Below are positions 53,162 to 63,560 of a stretch of DNA of 64,000 nucleotides, piece by piece. The DNA lies in the NCBI GenBank assembly GCA_037349105.1, contig JAYJMM010000004.1, positions 620,001-684,000 on the forward strand, given 5' to 3'. Both the position numbers and the translations under genes were made by a program. This DNA is from Limnomonas spitsbergensis. Taxonomy: Eukaryota > Chlorophyta > Chlorophyceae > Chlamydomonadales. The notes under the pieces were generated by a model. The model saw only the letters and a program-made list of their open reading frames with translations, was not told the origin of the DNA and searched no databases. Every line of letters starts with the position of its first letter. Positions within the stretch are counted from its first letter, which is position 1.

Positions 53162-56018
53162 CTGCACAAACAAGCAGAGGGATGTTGGATCAGCTGATTA
53201 TTGGTGTTGTCAAGTTAACAGATTATTTCTTCTACGACCCCTTCCTTCTACAGGCTATCCGGTACCAGGGGCATACTGGTATACCCTATGTTTGGAAGCC
53301 TACCCGGTGTTATGGCCGAGCGCGTCCAATGTTTAATTACACATGCACCAGACCACCTGCGGCAGGCCGTTGGGTGGCCTTCAGGGTGAATGAGGACCAC
53401 ATCTTAGCTGACCTACAACCAGTGGCCGCTGGAGCAGGGCTTGCTGCACCAGGCCCCCTCGGCCATAGGCTGAATTGTAGCTTAGGCAATGACCTAATAT
53501 AAGCTGTCGACGGATGGCATCCTTAACAGATGGCTTCCACACCTTAGGGCGCATAGTTGATTATTTTAGACATGGTTTTCCCTATGGTTACAACCCACCA
53601 ATATGTTATGTACTACAAGTCAGGGGCTACCAGTACTGGTACCAGAATCCTGCGAATACTCTGTGCAGCCTGCCGGATCCCCCCCGTCTCGCAGCAACTG
53701 TTTTGTTAAACGGTGGGGTAGGGCCAAAAACAATAGATTCTAATTTGTTTGCTCTTCACGCACCAGAACAGACACTGGCTGCATGTGCTGTGCAACCTAA
53801 GATCTGTAGTACTAAAAGAAGTCTCACGCCCTATGTATTCATTCTGCCGACCCCTCTCAAAAAAGTAATTACCGTACTATCTGTCTCAGTAGGTGTCCTT
53901 TCTAATTGGTCCCATGTTCTGGCCTCTAAATATTGTAAATTCTGCCCCAGGATAGGTGCCGAGTTTTTTTCATCCTAAAATTGGTTTGTATGAAAACTCG
54001 TTTTAATTTGTTCTTTGTCAAAGACAGCCATCTCAATCAAGGGGAGCACACATCTCACAAAACGCGAAGTACTTGTTCTGAATCTGCTGCTGCATCAGAG
54101 CCAGACCCAGCCTTGCGCTTGCGGGAACGCGGTTCAGGAACGTCCCAGCCAAACGTGTCGTCGCCCGCATTTCACGAATGCTCCTTAGTCTTACCCCGTA
54201 CTGCAAGTCGGATTGTTCTTCTGCTGCTACTGTGGTTGCTCTTTCTGCAGTAGCGATTTCTGCTGCTGCTGTTGCCTGCATCGCTTTCTTCTCTGTCCGC
54301 TTTTGCCTGCTGCGGGTACTCTGGTGAAAACAGGAGGGGAAGCTTTCTGTGGCTGCCTGTTCCTGACTTATGCTGGCACCTGCCAGCGCGGGCGATTTGA
54401 ACTAAATTATTCCTATCATGATAGACGCACGGAATATCGTGCATCATGAAGCAGTGGACAAAGCGCGGTAAACACACACTTTTCCAAACTAAATACCGCA
54501 CGCTTTTTTCGGAAATACACGCTTGGTTCAGCCGTTTTTTGTTATAAGGCGACTGAACCGGTAGCCATAATGGTTTCATGTTTGGAAACCATTCTGGACA
54601 CCAGCTGAGACTGATAGTACGGAAGTATGTATTGCGCAGCAGAACTCCACGCACCCTCCAAAATAATCAAACGTGCGTTGAGTCTTAAAGGGATTACGAT
54701 AAGCATTTACATAGTAACCGCAACAATGGGTCTAATACTCGTGATCTTGGCTTCATGATACCGTAACGAATACTGACAGGTACCAGGGGTACAGCAACCA
54801 ACCTGCAGCTGCCGGTTCTCCTTCGCCGAAGGGCAAGATATGGCATTTTCAAGAATGGGCGAGGCCAGTGCAAGGACCTGAATTCAAGATTTTGAGGAAG
54901 TTGGTTAGACTGCAATATTGGAAGTCACCCAGCTTGCTGGTGATAACTGATTAAGTAGTAATTCATCAGCGTCCCTTTGTTTGCTAGTTTGCACCCTAAA
55001 CCCCGGGTCCATGATCATTTATCCATTTGCTCACAAGCGCTGACTAGGCTGCCAGCATGTCTGCACGACCTACAGGCTATCATCATTCTCGGGATTTACG
55101 GCTTTCTGATCTGACCTGGCTGTGGACGTGCAGCAAGCTGGAGGTGTCAGATGATGCTCCCTTGCTCAAGCAGAGTTGCAGGTCGCTTGGGTGCTGCTCA
55201 GCAAAATTATGCACCAGGAAGACCCCGGAAGACATTTTGATTTACGGGCATTAGATATGGAAGTGGTTGATTTTTCTGTTGTTACGTGACTGTTACGTTT
55301 GTCACGAACACTGATAAAATCAAATCACCGATGCCCAAAAAGCCGAATTGTTCAGCACTTCAGCTGAAATTTCGGCCGATTTTCAAGCCCGAAAACTCTG
55401 TAACGGCAATCGACGTAGGATGTTTTTGATTTGACAATTTCGGCCGGTTTTCAAGCCTGAGAACCCCACTGGCAAAACGGCGATGAACGTGAATGTTTTG
55501 ATGAGATTTTTTTTATCGAGTATTGATGTGTCTGTAGCAATTGATGTACCTTCGCTGGTCAACCGTAGGTACAACAATATTTCGTACCTGAACTGGTACC
55601 TGAAGCGATTTCCTGTTCCAGCATAGCGTTAGTTTCTGTCTGTTGTCGAAGGAAATCCATTTTGCCTCCGTCAATCCACCAATCGTATGTATGCGTTCGT
55701 ATTCTTCTCCGTACGTGCCTGCTATTTGTGCATGCGAGTTGATGCGACTGACAGCCTGAGTGCCTGACAAGTCACGTGGGTTGACTGATGGACGGCCTAA
55801 GCCTTTTTCGCAGACGAGAAATGCTCGCAGGGAACATTCATACTTTCTTTGTTCACACTTTGGCTGCTTGACGGCAACACGGCTAACCGCGTCTCTGACG
55901 ACATCGCGCTTCCTCAAATTGCCAAATTATCAAACCGTGCTGTAGATGAGCTGCAGTCAATTCCAGGAGTGCATCCAACCATAAACGCAGCCTTGGCAGC
56001 CTCGCAGTGATCCCCGAG
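53162..56018. other. Spacer or unresolved 5' region of the BTB gene
   Basis: 2.9 kb. An R1 copy in orientation B lies at 53345-53495 (accagaccacctgcggcagg, gcagggcttgctgcaccagg, cctcggccataggctgaatt). A minus-strand open stretch at 55513-55917 has its ATG about 100 bp from the divergent mutarotase start and could be a first exon (MRKRDVVRDAVSRVAVKQ), but no family is recognised. Another at 54033-54281 is Ala-rich and unassigned. Confidence 0.5.
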
Positions 56019-59000
56019 ATGCTGCGAACACAAATTGCTGCTGCTGGTTCATCCAGTTGCAGGCATTTGAATTCATTAGCTTCGCGTCATCGCCCACCTG
56101 TCGGCCGCACAGGTTCGTGCGGAATCGAGCATTGATCGAACCCGATTCATCGTGCAGCCGAGGAGTCGTTGCATGCACAGCACACTATGCTAAATTCGCA
56201 TATTTCTCAATATGCAGGCCTGACCAGGCCAGCGCTGCTGCCCGTGAATTGGCTGCATGGCAATCCAATGCCCCTGCAGCGAGCAGGAGTTGTGACATGG
56301 GCCAGGAAGAAGAAGGAGGAAGTGGCTCCGGAGCCTGTGCAGCCTGCAGCGGAGGAAGCAGAAGAATATGAGGAGGAGGGGGAGCAGGGTATGGGTGAGG
56401 AGGGAGAGGAGTACGAGTATGAGGAGGGCGGCGAGGACGAGGACGGGGAGTACTTTGAGGAGGAGGAGGAGGAAGAAGAGGACGGCGATGTACAGCCAAT
56501 GGCGTAAGTGTGATTGAAGCATGCTCTGATGAACCGAGCCTGCATGTGTGTGCATGAGTGTGCCTACACGAGAAGCTGATGCATGAGCCCCGTGTCGTCA
56601 ACTGGTCATAAAACCTCGGGATGGACATGGGCTGATGAGCAGCACGCATCCACTAAGCCACCTCGGTCGACTTCCTCTTGATGGCTGTCCGCTGCATGCA
56701 TGCATGCATGCATGCATGCGCAATTTCCGTGTCCTCCTGCATTGTGCGTAACAAGGTGCTTGTTGCGCATATTGAATCGTGCATGTTACACACCGGCTGC
56801 TCCCGGCACATGAGCGCACTGTCCGCATCCAGGAGGCATTCTAGTGCATGCCTTGCTTGTGTTTGTTGTGCATATTGGGCCTGACTGCTGCCTGACTGCT
56901 GCCTGCCTGCATGCTCACTGGCCGCGTCGTCGTGCATTGTTTGCACCCTGCCTCTGAGCACCCTCCTGGCTTCCTCCCAGTCCGCAGCATGCGCTTCCAT
57001 GCCCATGTGTAGCATGCATGGCACATCCTGGCATGTCCCATGCATACTGTGGACACGTCCTCATGCCTCAAATAGTCTGAACTAGGAGCAGTTTCCACTT
57101 ACACAAGACATACCCAGCTACACAGTACATTCCTTCTTTCCTGCTCGGACTGCAGCCACCAGCCCCACCCACCCCGCCCCGTTCCGACCCTCTGCCCGCT
57201 CCAAGCCCTCCGCCCACTCCTCGCCGTCTCACCCTGCCTGCTGGCTGCACCCTCTCCCCAGGGAGGCCGACTTGCTGGACGCCTACTTCGGCATTCCCAG
57301 CATGATTCACTTTGGAAGGGGTGTGAACGGACTGACGCGCGTCTTTTTGAAGCATCCGTACAACGAATCAGCGGCGGAGATCTACCTACACGGCGCAGCT
57401 GTGACGCAGGTGATTGAACCGGCTGGCGGTACGGCTCCTGTAGCTGAACTGCGGTAGCTGAATGAGTGAATGGCAGCTGCAGCTTCAGAACAGCAGCCGG
57501 GTAGTCACTGTAACTGAGCCGGTGTAGCGGGGTGGTCAATGAGACTCAAGTGTTGCTGGTGCCAATGGTACCCCATTTTCTTCAGGCAGCGTCATGCCAC
57601 ATTTGCGTCAGCCTGCTGCAACACCACGTGTACATAAGCACGCTGCAGTACTACATGTACATCATAAGCAGCTTTGCGACATGTTTGTCATCATTGGCTG
57701 AGATAAATATATAAATACGCCACTGGGGAGTAGATTAAGGAAGCCTCCCGGGGCTTCTTGCAACAGGTAAAACTTAGCCGACACACGCTGAGTGGACGAC
57801 CCATGCTGAATCGACAGCAGTGCATTGCCACCACTGCCGCTCCTGCTTCTGCCAATGTGATGAACCCTCACGCTGGCAAGGAGTGGGAATGAAATATGTT
57901 GCTTGAGTGGGGAGTGACTCCTTGTCACACTGGGGAGGTACTCTCATTCTTTTTTGTCATTTTTATTAAGGCTGTACCATACAGCGATATCACACTTCTG
58001 GAAACAATATCATTCAGATGCATATGATGGATGCAGCAGATCCCCAAATCCTGAAAGTTGAAACTATAAGCTCTTGGCCCTTGGCCCATAACCCTGAACT
58101 AGACTGACCCTCTCTCCATCTGTGTGTGTATCCCCGCAGTGGCTACGGCCCAACGGCAGGGACGGGCTTGCGCTGCGACCCGACGCCGAATACAGCATAG
58201 CGGGCCCCATCGAGTGTGTGCCTAGTGGGACTAAGCGTAGGGGTTAGGGTTGGGGGGAGGGAGGAGGATCATCATGTAGGTGGGCCCCATGGAGTGCGTG
58301 CCTAGTGGGACTAAGCGTAGGGGTTGGGGTTGGGGGGAAAGGAGGATATCCATGCAGATGGGCAATCATGGCCTCATGGGGGACATTTTTGTGCAAGGCC
58401 TAGGTGGTAAAAGGTCTGTCATGTTGTTGTTGACCAACTGCAGACCTGCTGACCAAATACTAATCATCTGCTGACCTACTGCGAGTCTGCTGGACATGCC
58501 AATCACCTGCTGACCAGCTACTGACCACCTGCTAATCAGCTACTGACCACCTGCTGACCAGCAAATGACCACCTGCTTACCAGCAACTGACCAACTGCTG
58601 ACCAGCAACTGACCAACTGCTGACCAGCTACTGGCCAACTGCTAACTAGCTACTGACCAACTGCTGACCAGCTACTGACCAACTACTGACCAGCTACTTA
58701 CCAACTGCTAACTAGCTACTGACCACCTGCTAATCAGCTACTGACCACCTGCTGACCAGCAAATGACCACCTGCTTACCAGCAACTGACCAACTGCTGAC
58801 CAGCAACTGACCAGCTGCTGACCAGCTACTGGCCAACTGCTAACTAGCTACTGACCAACTGCTGACCAGCTACTGACCAACTACTGACCAGCTACTTACC
58901 AACTGCTAACTAGCTACTGACCACCTGCTAATCAGCTACTGACCACCTGCTGACCAGCAAATGACCACCTGCTTACCAGCAACTGACCAAGTGCTGACCA

Positions 59001-62000
59001 GCAACTGACCAACTGCTGACCAGCTACTGGCCAACTGCTAACTAGCTACTGACCAACTGCTGACCAGCTACTGACCAACTACTGACCAGCTACTTACCAA
59101 CTGCTAACTAGCTACTGACCAACTGCTGACCAGCTACTGACCAACTGCTGTCAAATTGTAACAAACAACTGCTTACCAATGGCTGACCAGCTACTAACCA
59201 CCTGCCGACAAGCTACATTACCCAGCCCCTGACCATCTGCTGCCCTCTGCAGTTCCGGAGTCAAGCTCTGCTTCCCTCAGTATCGGGAGGGGGCCCTGCC
59301 GGAGGATGGCTTTGCGAACAAGCTGGAGTGGGAAGTCGTGGCAGCGGTGAGCTCCAGGGTTTGGGCTAATGGCCTCCCTAGGACTTGTCAAGGGCCCCTG
59401 AGGATTGAAGCAGGGGTTCCTAGGGTTTGGCGGTGGGCCTGAAGGGTCCCTAGGGGTTTAGGCTTTGGCTGAGGGCCTGAAGGGTTTAGGCAAGGACCCC
59501 TGGGGTTTGGGGAAGGGCCCCTGGGGTTTGGGGAAGGGCTTGTAGGGTTTGGACAAATGGGCCTTAAGGGTTTGGGCAAGGGCCCCTGGGGTTTGGGCAA
59601 GGGCCCCTAGGGTTTGGGCAGAAGGGACCCTGGGGTTTGGGCAAGAGCCCCTAGGGTTTGTGCTGATGGCCTGAAGAGCAAAAATGTTCAGTAAGGAGCA
59701 CAGGCCTGGAGGAGCGGGCAAGGATGTGGGCACATGGGGAAGGAAGAATTGAGCACGGCTACCGGGGATTCGCACATCCAATCTTGAGGCTTTCAAGTCG
59801 CTGATGACTGGGTCCAAGGTCAGAAAATAGATGAGGTTGATGTGAAGGTTGTGTTTTGTGTGTGTGTGTGTGTGTGAGGGTCAGAAAATAGATGAGGTTG
59901 ATGTGAAGGTTGTGTTGTGTGTGTGTGTGTGTGTGTGAGGGTAGCTCGGCGCTCGGCAATAGGCCTGATAAGTCGATAACCCTGCCATGACTGTCCCTCC
60001 TCCTGGTGTGCATTTTTCTTTAGCCCTTGAGCCCTGCATAGGATATTCCTGAATACCAGTATATGTATTCTTGCATGGTCCACATTTCCTCAACTCTAAG
60101 CACTTAAAACTGCCTTGATTGTCCTCCCTGCTTGCAAGCACCTAATAACAAGGTCTGGATATCCTGCCTTTGACCAATGGATGCAGGGTTCCTGAACCCT
60201 GAACCCTGCGTGCATTGTTTAGGGTCTTGACTTCCTGCCGCTGGCCAAAACATACAAGGTTCTTCATCCCTAAACCCTGCATGCATTTTTCAGGGTCTAG
60301 ATATCCTGCCTCTGATCGATGGATGCAGTTTTCCTTAACCCTTAACCCTTGCGTCTATTTTCAGGGTCTAGATTTCCTGCCCGTGACTGATGGCTTCAAG
60401 GTCCGTTTCCCGGACCAGGAGGTGGTTGACGAGGCCTTTGCCGCTGCCGCGGCGGACGAGAAGGCGGGGAAGTACCAGTACGAGGAGAACCCTTTCTCGA
60501 TTGCCAACGAAGAATATGAGGATGAGGAGGGCGAGGAGGGGATGGAGGGTGAGGAGGGTGAGGTGAGCACGAGTGACAGCACAGCATCAGCGTCGTCATC
60601 GTCGCCGCCTGGGTCGTCTAATGCCGGGCAAGCAGAGGGCGAGGCCTCAGGGCAGCAGCAACAGCAACAGCAGCTGGAGGAGGGCGAGGACGAAGACGAT
60701 GAGCCTGGCGAGGACGAGGTTGCGCGTCTTGAGCCTGGTGCCACGCGTGTGGCCCCCCTGTACACAGCGGGGCTTCCGGAGATGCTTGGCGAGGACGACC
60801 CGTTGTTGGACCCGGATGAGGGGGCCGACGATCTGGACGATGGTGTTGGGCTCTTGGAAACCATGGTGCCTGGATCCCAACTGGACGCGCCCTCCAGGCT
60901 GCTCAAGAAGTAAGGGGGGAGAGGGGGAGGAGGGCGGGGGAGGGCGGGGAAAGGGGGGGGGGGCAAGAGGGGAGAGACAATGTATGACCTTGTTGATGGT
61001 TTTTACTCACTGAACACCTTGGTGACCTAGGCGCGCCTGAATGCGCCCTCCAGGCTGCTCAAGAAGGAAGGGGGGAGAGGGGGAGAAGGGGAGGAGGGCG
61101 GGTGTGAGGGGGGGGGGTCACTAAGGGAGAGACGGTGTATGACCTTGTTGATGTTTTTGGCTTTTTGGACACCTTGGTGACAGAGTTGCGCCTGTCAAGC
61201 TGCTCAAGAAGTCAAGTGTGGTGAGGAGGAGCGTGGGATTGGGACGGGGAAAGGCTAGGGAGGGGAGCATGAGACTGGGAAAAGAGGGGGGAGGGGGGAT
61301 CAAGGGTAAGGACGAGGGGTTCAGGGGGACGGGAGCAGGAGACTGAGACAAGTGGGAGAAGAGGGGGTATGACTAGAGGGAGAGACGAGAGAGTTCCGCT
61401 GCCCACACTGTGCTGCCCACACTGCGGCCCCCTGCTGCCCCCGCTGCCCCCGCTGTGCTGCCCACACTGCCGCCCCCTGCTGCCCCCTCTGTGCTTCCCA
61501 CACACGCTGCCCCCGCTGTGCTGCCCACACCCTGCTGCCCGCTCAACCCCCGCTGCCTTGTGCTGCCCACCCCCCTTCCCCCTCAGGATGTTTGACTCTG
61601 GGCTGGACCCCGCGCCCTACGTGACGCTGCGTCTGAGAGACAGCGAGGCCACGCATGAGATGGGCTTCCATCACAAGTTTGAGCTCCTGTACAAGGTGCA
61701 TGGCCCCTTTGCGGACGCCCCTAATTGCTCAGGGGGCTTTGGCTACAAGTCAGCTGCAGTACTGCGTGCAGCCGGGGGGGAGGGGGGCTGGTGCTGGAAG
61801 GTCAGCAGCTGGGGCTACCGGCTGTAGGCCTTCAATCGTTCGAGCTGTTTGACACAGTGGTGGCCACCCGACAGCCCTCCGAAAGTGGTCTGGTGTGCAT
61901 TGAAATCAGCACTGTCTCGACTCTGGAGGAGTGGATGAAGGAGGGCACTCCCGGGAAGGCACCCGGGATGAAGGCAGCCACTGGTGGTCTGCTGCTGAGA

Positions 62001-63365
62001 TTTGTCCTAGGTTTTGCCATGTCTCCATATGCCTCGCGCGCAAGCCTGGCCTTTTTCCTTTATTTCATTATGTCTGGCTTGCCTTTCTGTCACAGGTTTG
62101 TGTATTTACCCTTGTGAGCCAGGCGGCATTGCCGCTTGAAGGCGGTGATGATGCGCTGTGTACCTGTCGGCCCTGTCAGCCAAACTCCTCTCGTACCCCT
62201 TTTGGACATACCGCTGTGTGCCCGTCCACGCACACACACACGCACGCACATGCACTCCTGCCAAAATCACTAAGCTGGAGTTTAGCTCACACGCTAACAT
62301 AAGCGGTGTTCCTATCTCTTCTCGATCCCTTCAAAAATACAACCACTTGCGCACAGATGCTGCAGGGGAGAGACCCGTCAACCCTACCTCCCCACGTACT
62401 CCATCATATTATTATATATCATGTTGATAGAGGAGGAGAAATTTGAGGACCCAGCTCACCCCCCCCCCCAACACACCCGCCATAACATCAAATTAATGGA
62501 GGAGGATGAATTTGAGGATCCCAACTCCCTTTACCCTAAACCCTGCCCCCCTCTCCCCCCACACGCTATCAGATCACCTTGATGGAGGAGGACGATTTCG
62601 AGGACCCCATCCCCAGCGATGATAAGGAGAAGTTCAGCCTGGACACCAGCCTCCAACGCATGACCATGGTGCGGACTGGGCGGGATCCGAGTCCTGTGAC
62701 GTCTTGTGTACTTTGCTGTACTGTGCTGTGTTGTATTGTGCTGTAATGTTCTGTACTGTTTTGTGCTGTTCTGTGCCGTACTGTTCTATACTGTGCTGTA
62801 CTGTGTGGTGGGGGGATGGATGTCAAGGTTAAATGACCTGCGGCCTTGTGGCATCCGCGCAGAGGCCTGCTGAAGGTGTTATGCAAGTTGAGGTGGTACA
62901 CTGAACTCTGCAGTGCGGTTGACGAGGCCCGCTAGTGTTATTTAAACCCTAAACCCTAAACCCTTAACCCTGTGATTCGTGAGTGTTTGTGCCTGTTTGT
63001 ACTGCTGCCCCCCTGATTACGAATGCGCATGTGTGAGCCTGTTTGAGCAGGACCTCTGATGGTTGCTCTTGACCAGCAGCGCCCCTGGTTACTTACGAAG
63101 TTGGAGTTGCGGCACCTTCAATCACTAATGAGCGTGTCATCAGCAGCTTCCTTGGATCCCTTGGGAGTGTTTGTGCAGCAGCTCCCTGGATCACTAAGAA
63201 GGGTTTGATCAGCCGCACCCTTGATCACTAACGAGGGTTTTCGCAGCAGCTCCTCTGATGACTAACAAGCAAGTGTACCTCTTTTTTCAGGCCCAAGAGA
63301 AGAAGAAGAATGATTTGATTGGTGTACAGTTGGCGGGAGAGCGCATGGAGACGGACCCCGAGATG
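56019..63365 (+). CDS. Plastid-targeted glucose-6-phosphate 1-epimerase/mutarotase-like protein (3' end outside window)
   Basis: Aldose-1-epimerase-fold proteins interconvert sugar anomers; plant plastid members are usually called galactose mutarotase-like. Exons: 56019-56112, 56218-56503, 57262-57409, 58140-58213, 59253-59346, 60365-60909, 61587-61695, 62573-62668, 63291-63365, all in phase and GT-AG; the gene continues past the window. The N-terminus MLRTQIAAAGSSSCRHLNSL is Ser/Ala/Arg-rich, like a transit peptide. Exon 2 encodes a 60-residue Glu-rich stretch. Fold segments: LTRVFLKHPYNESAAEIYLH, GAAVTQWLRPNGRDGLALRP, SGVKLCFPQY, EDGFANKLEWEVVA and APYVTLRLRDSEATHEMGFH then HKFELLYKITL. The usual HGFARN motif is DGFANK here, losing the conserved His and Arg, so catalysis is doubtful. 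Exon 6 inserts about 150 mostly acidic, Ser/Gln-rich residues. Echo arrays flank exons 4, 6, 8 and 9. Confidence 0.75.
58195..58325 (+). repeat. Donor echo of mutarotase exon 4
   Basis: gcgggccccatcgagtgtgt, gcctagtgggactaagcgta and ggggttagggttgggg at 58200-58252 recur at 58280-58335 as gtgggccccatggagtgcgt and gcctagtgggactaagcgta. Period 82 bp, with a ttaggg-like joint. Confidence 0.9.
58436..59215 (+). repeat. 11-bp satellite (ctgaccaactg/ctgaccagcta), about 70 units
   Basis: Alternating 11-bp units ctgaccagcta, ctgaccaactg and ctgaccacctg, with ctaactagcta variants. A higher-order block of about 210 bp repeats roughly three times (for example the gctaactagctactgaccac junctions). It ends shortly before exon 5 at 59253. 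No unique spacers. Confidence 0.95.
59350..59680 (+). repeat. G-rich tandem repeat after exon 5 donor
   Basis: Irregular units of about 20-30 bp, agggtttgggcaagggcccc and variants, start 12 bp after the donor of exon 5. They resemble telomere-like agggttt words linked by gggcccct. Confidence 0.85.
59814..59942 (+). repeat. 62-bp duplication carrying (TG)n
   Basis: agggtcagaaaatagatgag, gttgatgtgaaggttgtgtt, then (tg)9-10 is present twice in direct succession. Confidence 0.93.
60140..60400 (+). repeat. Acceptor echoes of mutarotase exon 6, four copies
   Basis: The true start at 60365 (attttcag then GGTCTAGATTTCCTGCCCGT) has upstream copies at about 60149 (aaggtctggatatcctgcct), 60220 (tttagggtcttgacttcctg) and 60292 (ttcagggtctagatatcctg). 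Period is about 72 bp. Each spacer contains ctaaaccctgcatgcat or cccttaacccttgcgtc, telomere-like. Two of the three copies keep an ag acceptor. Confidence 0.92.
60885..61220 (+). repeat. Donor echoes of mutarotase exon 6
   Basis: GCGCCCTCCAGGCTGCTCAA GAA then gtaaggggggagagg at 60887-60924 recurs at 61038-61075 (gcgccctccaggctgctcaa gaaggaaggggggag) and weakly at 61188-61215. The period is about 150 bp; the whole cassette, including gagagacaatgtatgacctt, is duplicated. Confidence 0.9.
62425..62610 (+). repeat. Acceptor echoes of mutarotase exon 8
   Basis: The true start (tatcag then ATCACCTTGATGGAGGAGGA) with GATTTCGAGGACCCC at 62573-62607 has copies at about 62420-62457 (ttgatagaggaggagaaatt) and 62490-62525 (ttaatggaggaggatgaatt). 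The joint before the true copy contains taccctaaaccctgcccccc. Confidence 0.9.
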
Positions 63366-63560
63366 GTAGGGGGCGGGCGGGTTGAGGGGTCAGCCGGACC
63401 CAGATTTTGTAGTCCATGGATCGAGGCATGGGTTGATGGTTGAGGATTGAAATGAGATGTTAGGGCAGGTGGGTGGGTCTGGGGTTTAGGCTACAGCCGG
63501 ACCCCGAGATGGTAGGGTGGGCGGATCAAGGATTTACCTAGACCCAGAGAGGGTAGGTTA
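63340..63560 (+). repeat. Donor echoes of mutarotase exon 9
   Basis: GAGACGGACCCCGAGATG then gtagggggcggg at 63347-63376 recurs at about 63393-63410 (agccggacccagattttgta), 63495-63522 (agccggaccccgagatggta) and 63538-63557 (tagacccagagagggtaggt). ggggtttaggctac lies between copies. Confidence 0.85.

Noticed and set aside
56653..57045. 130-codon minus-strand ORF rich in Met/His/Cys
   Set aside because: It overlaps an ATGC microsatellite and the mutarotase intron 2; composition reflects catgcatg repeats.
58436..59215. Possible CRISPR or regulatory operator array
   Set aside because: Contiguous 11-bp units with higher-order duplication and no unique spacers.
60361..60966. 201-codon Ser-rich minus-strand ORF
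   Set aside because: Antisense shadow of the acidic mutarotase exon 6.
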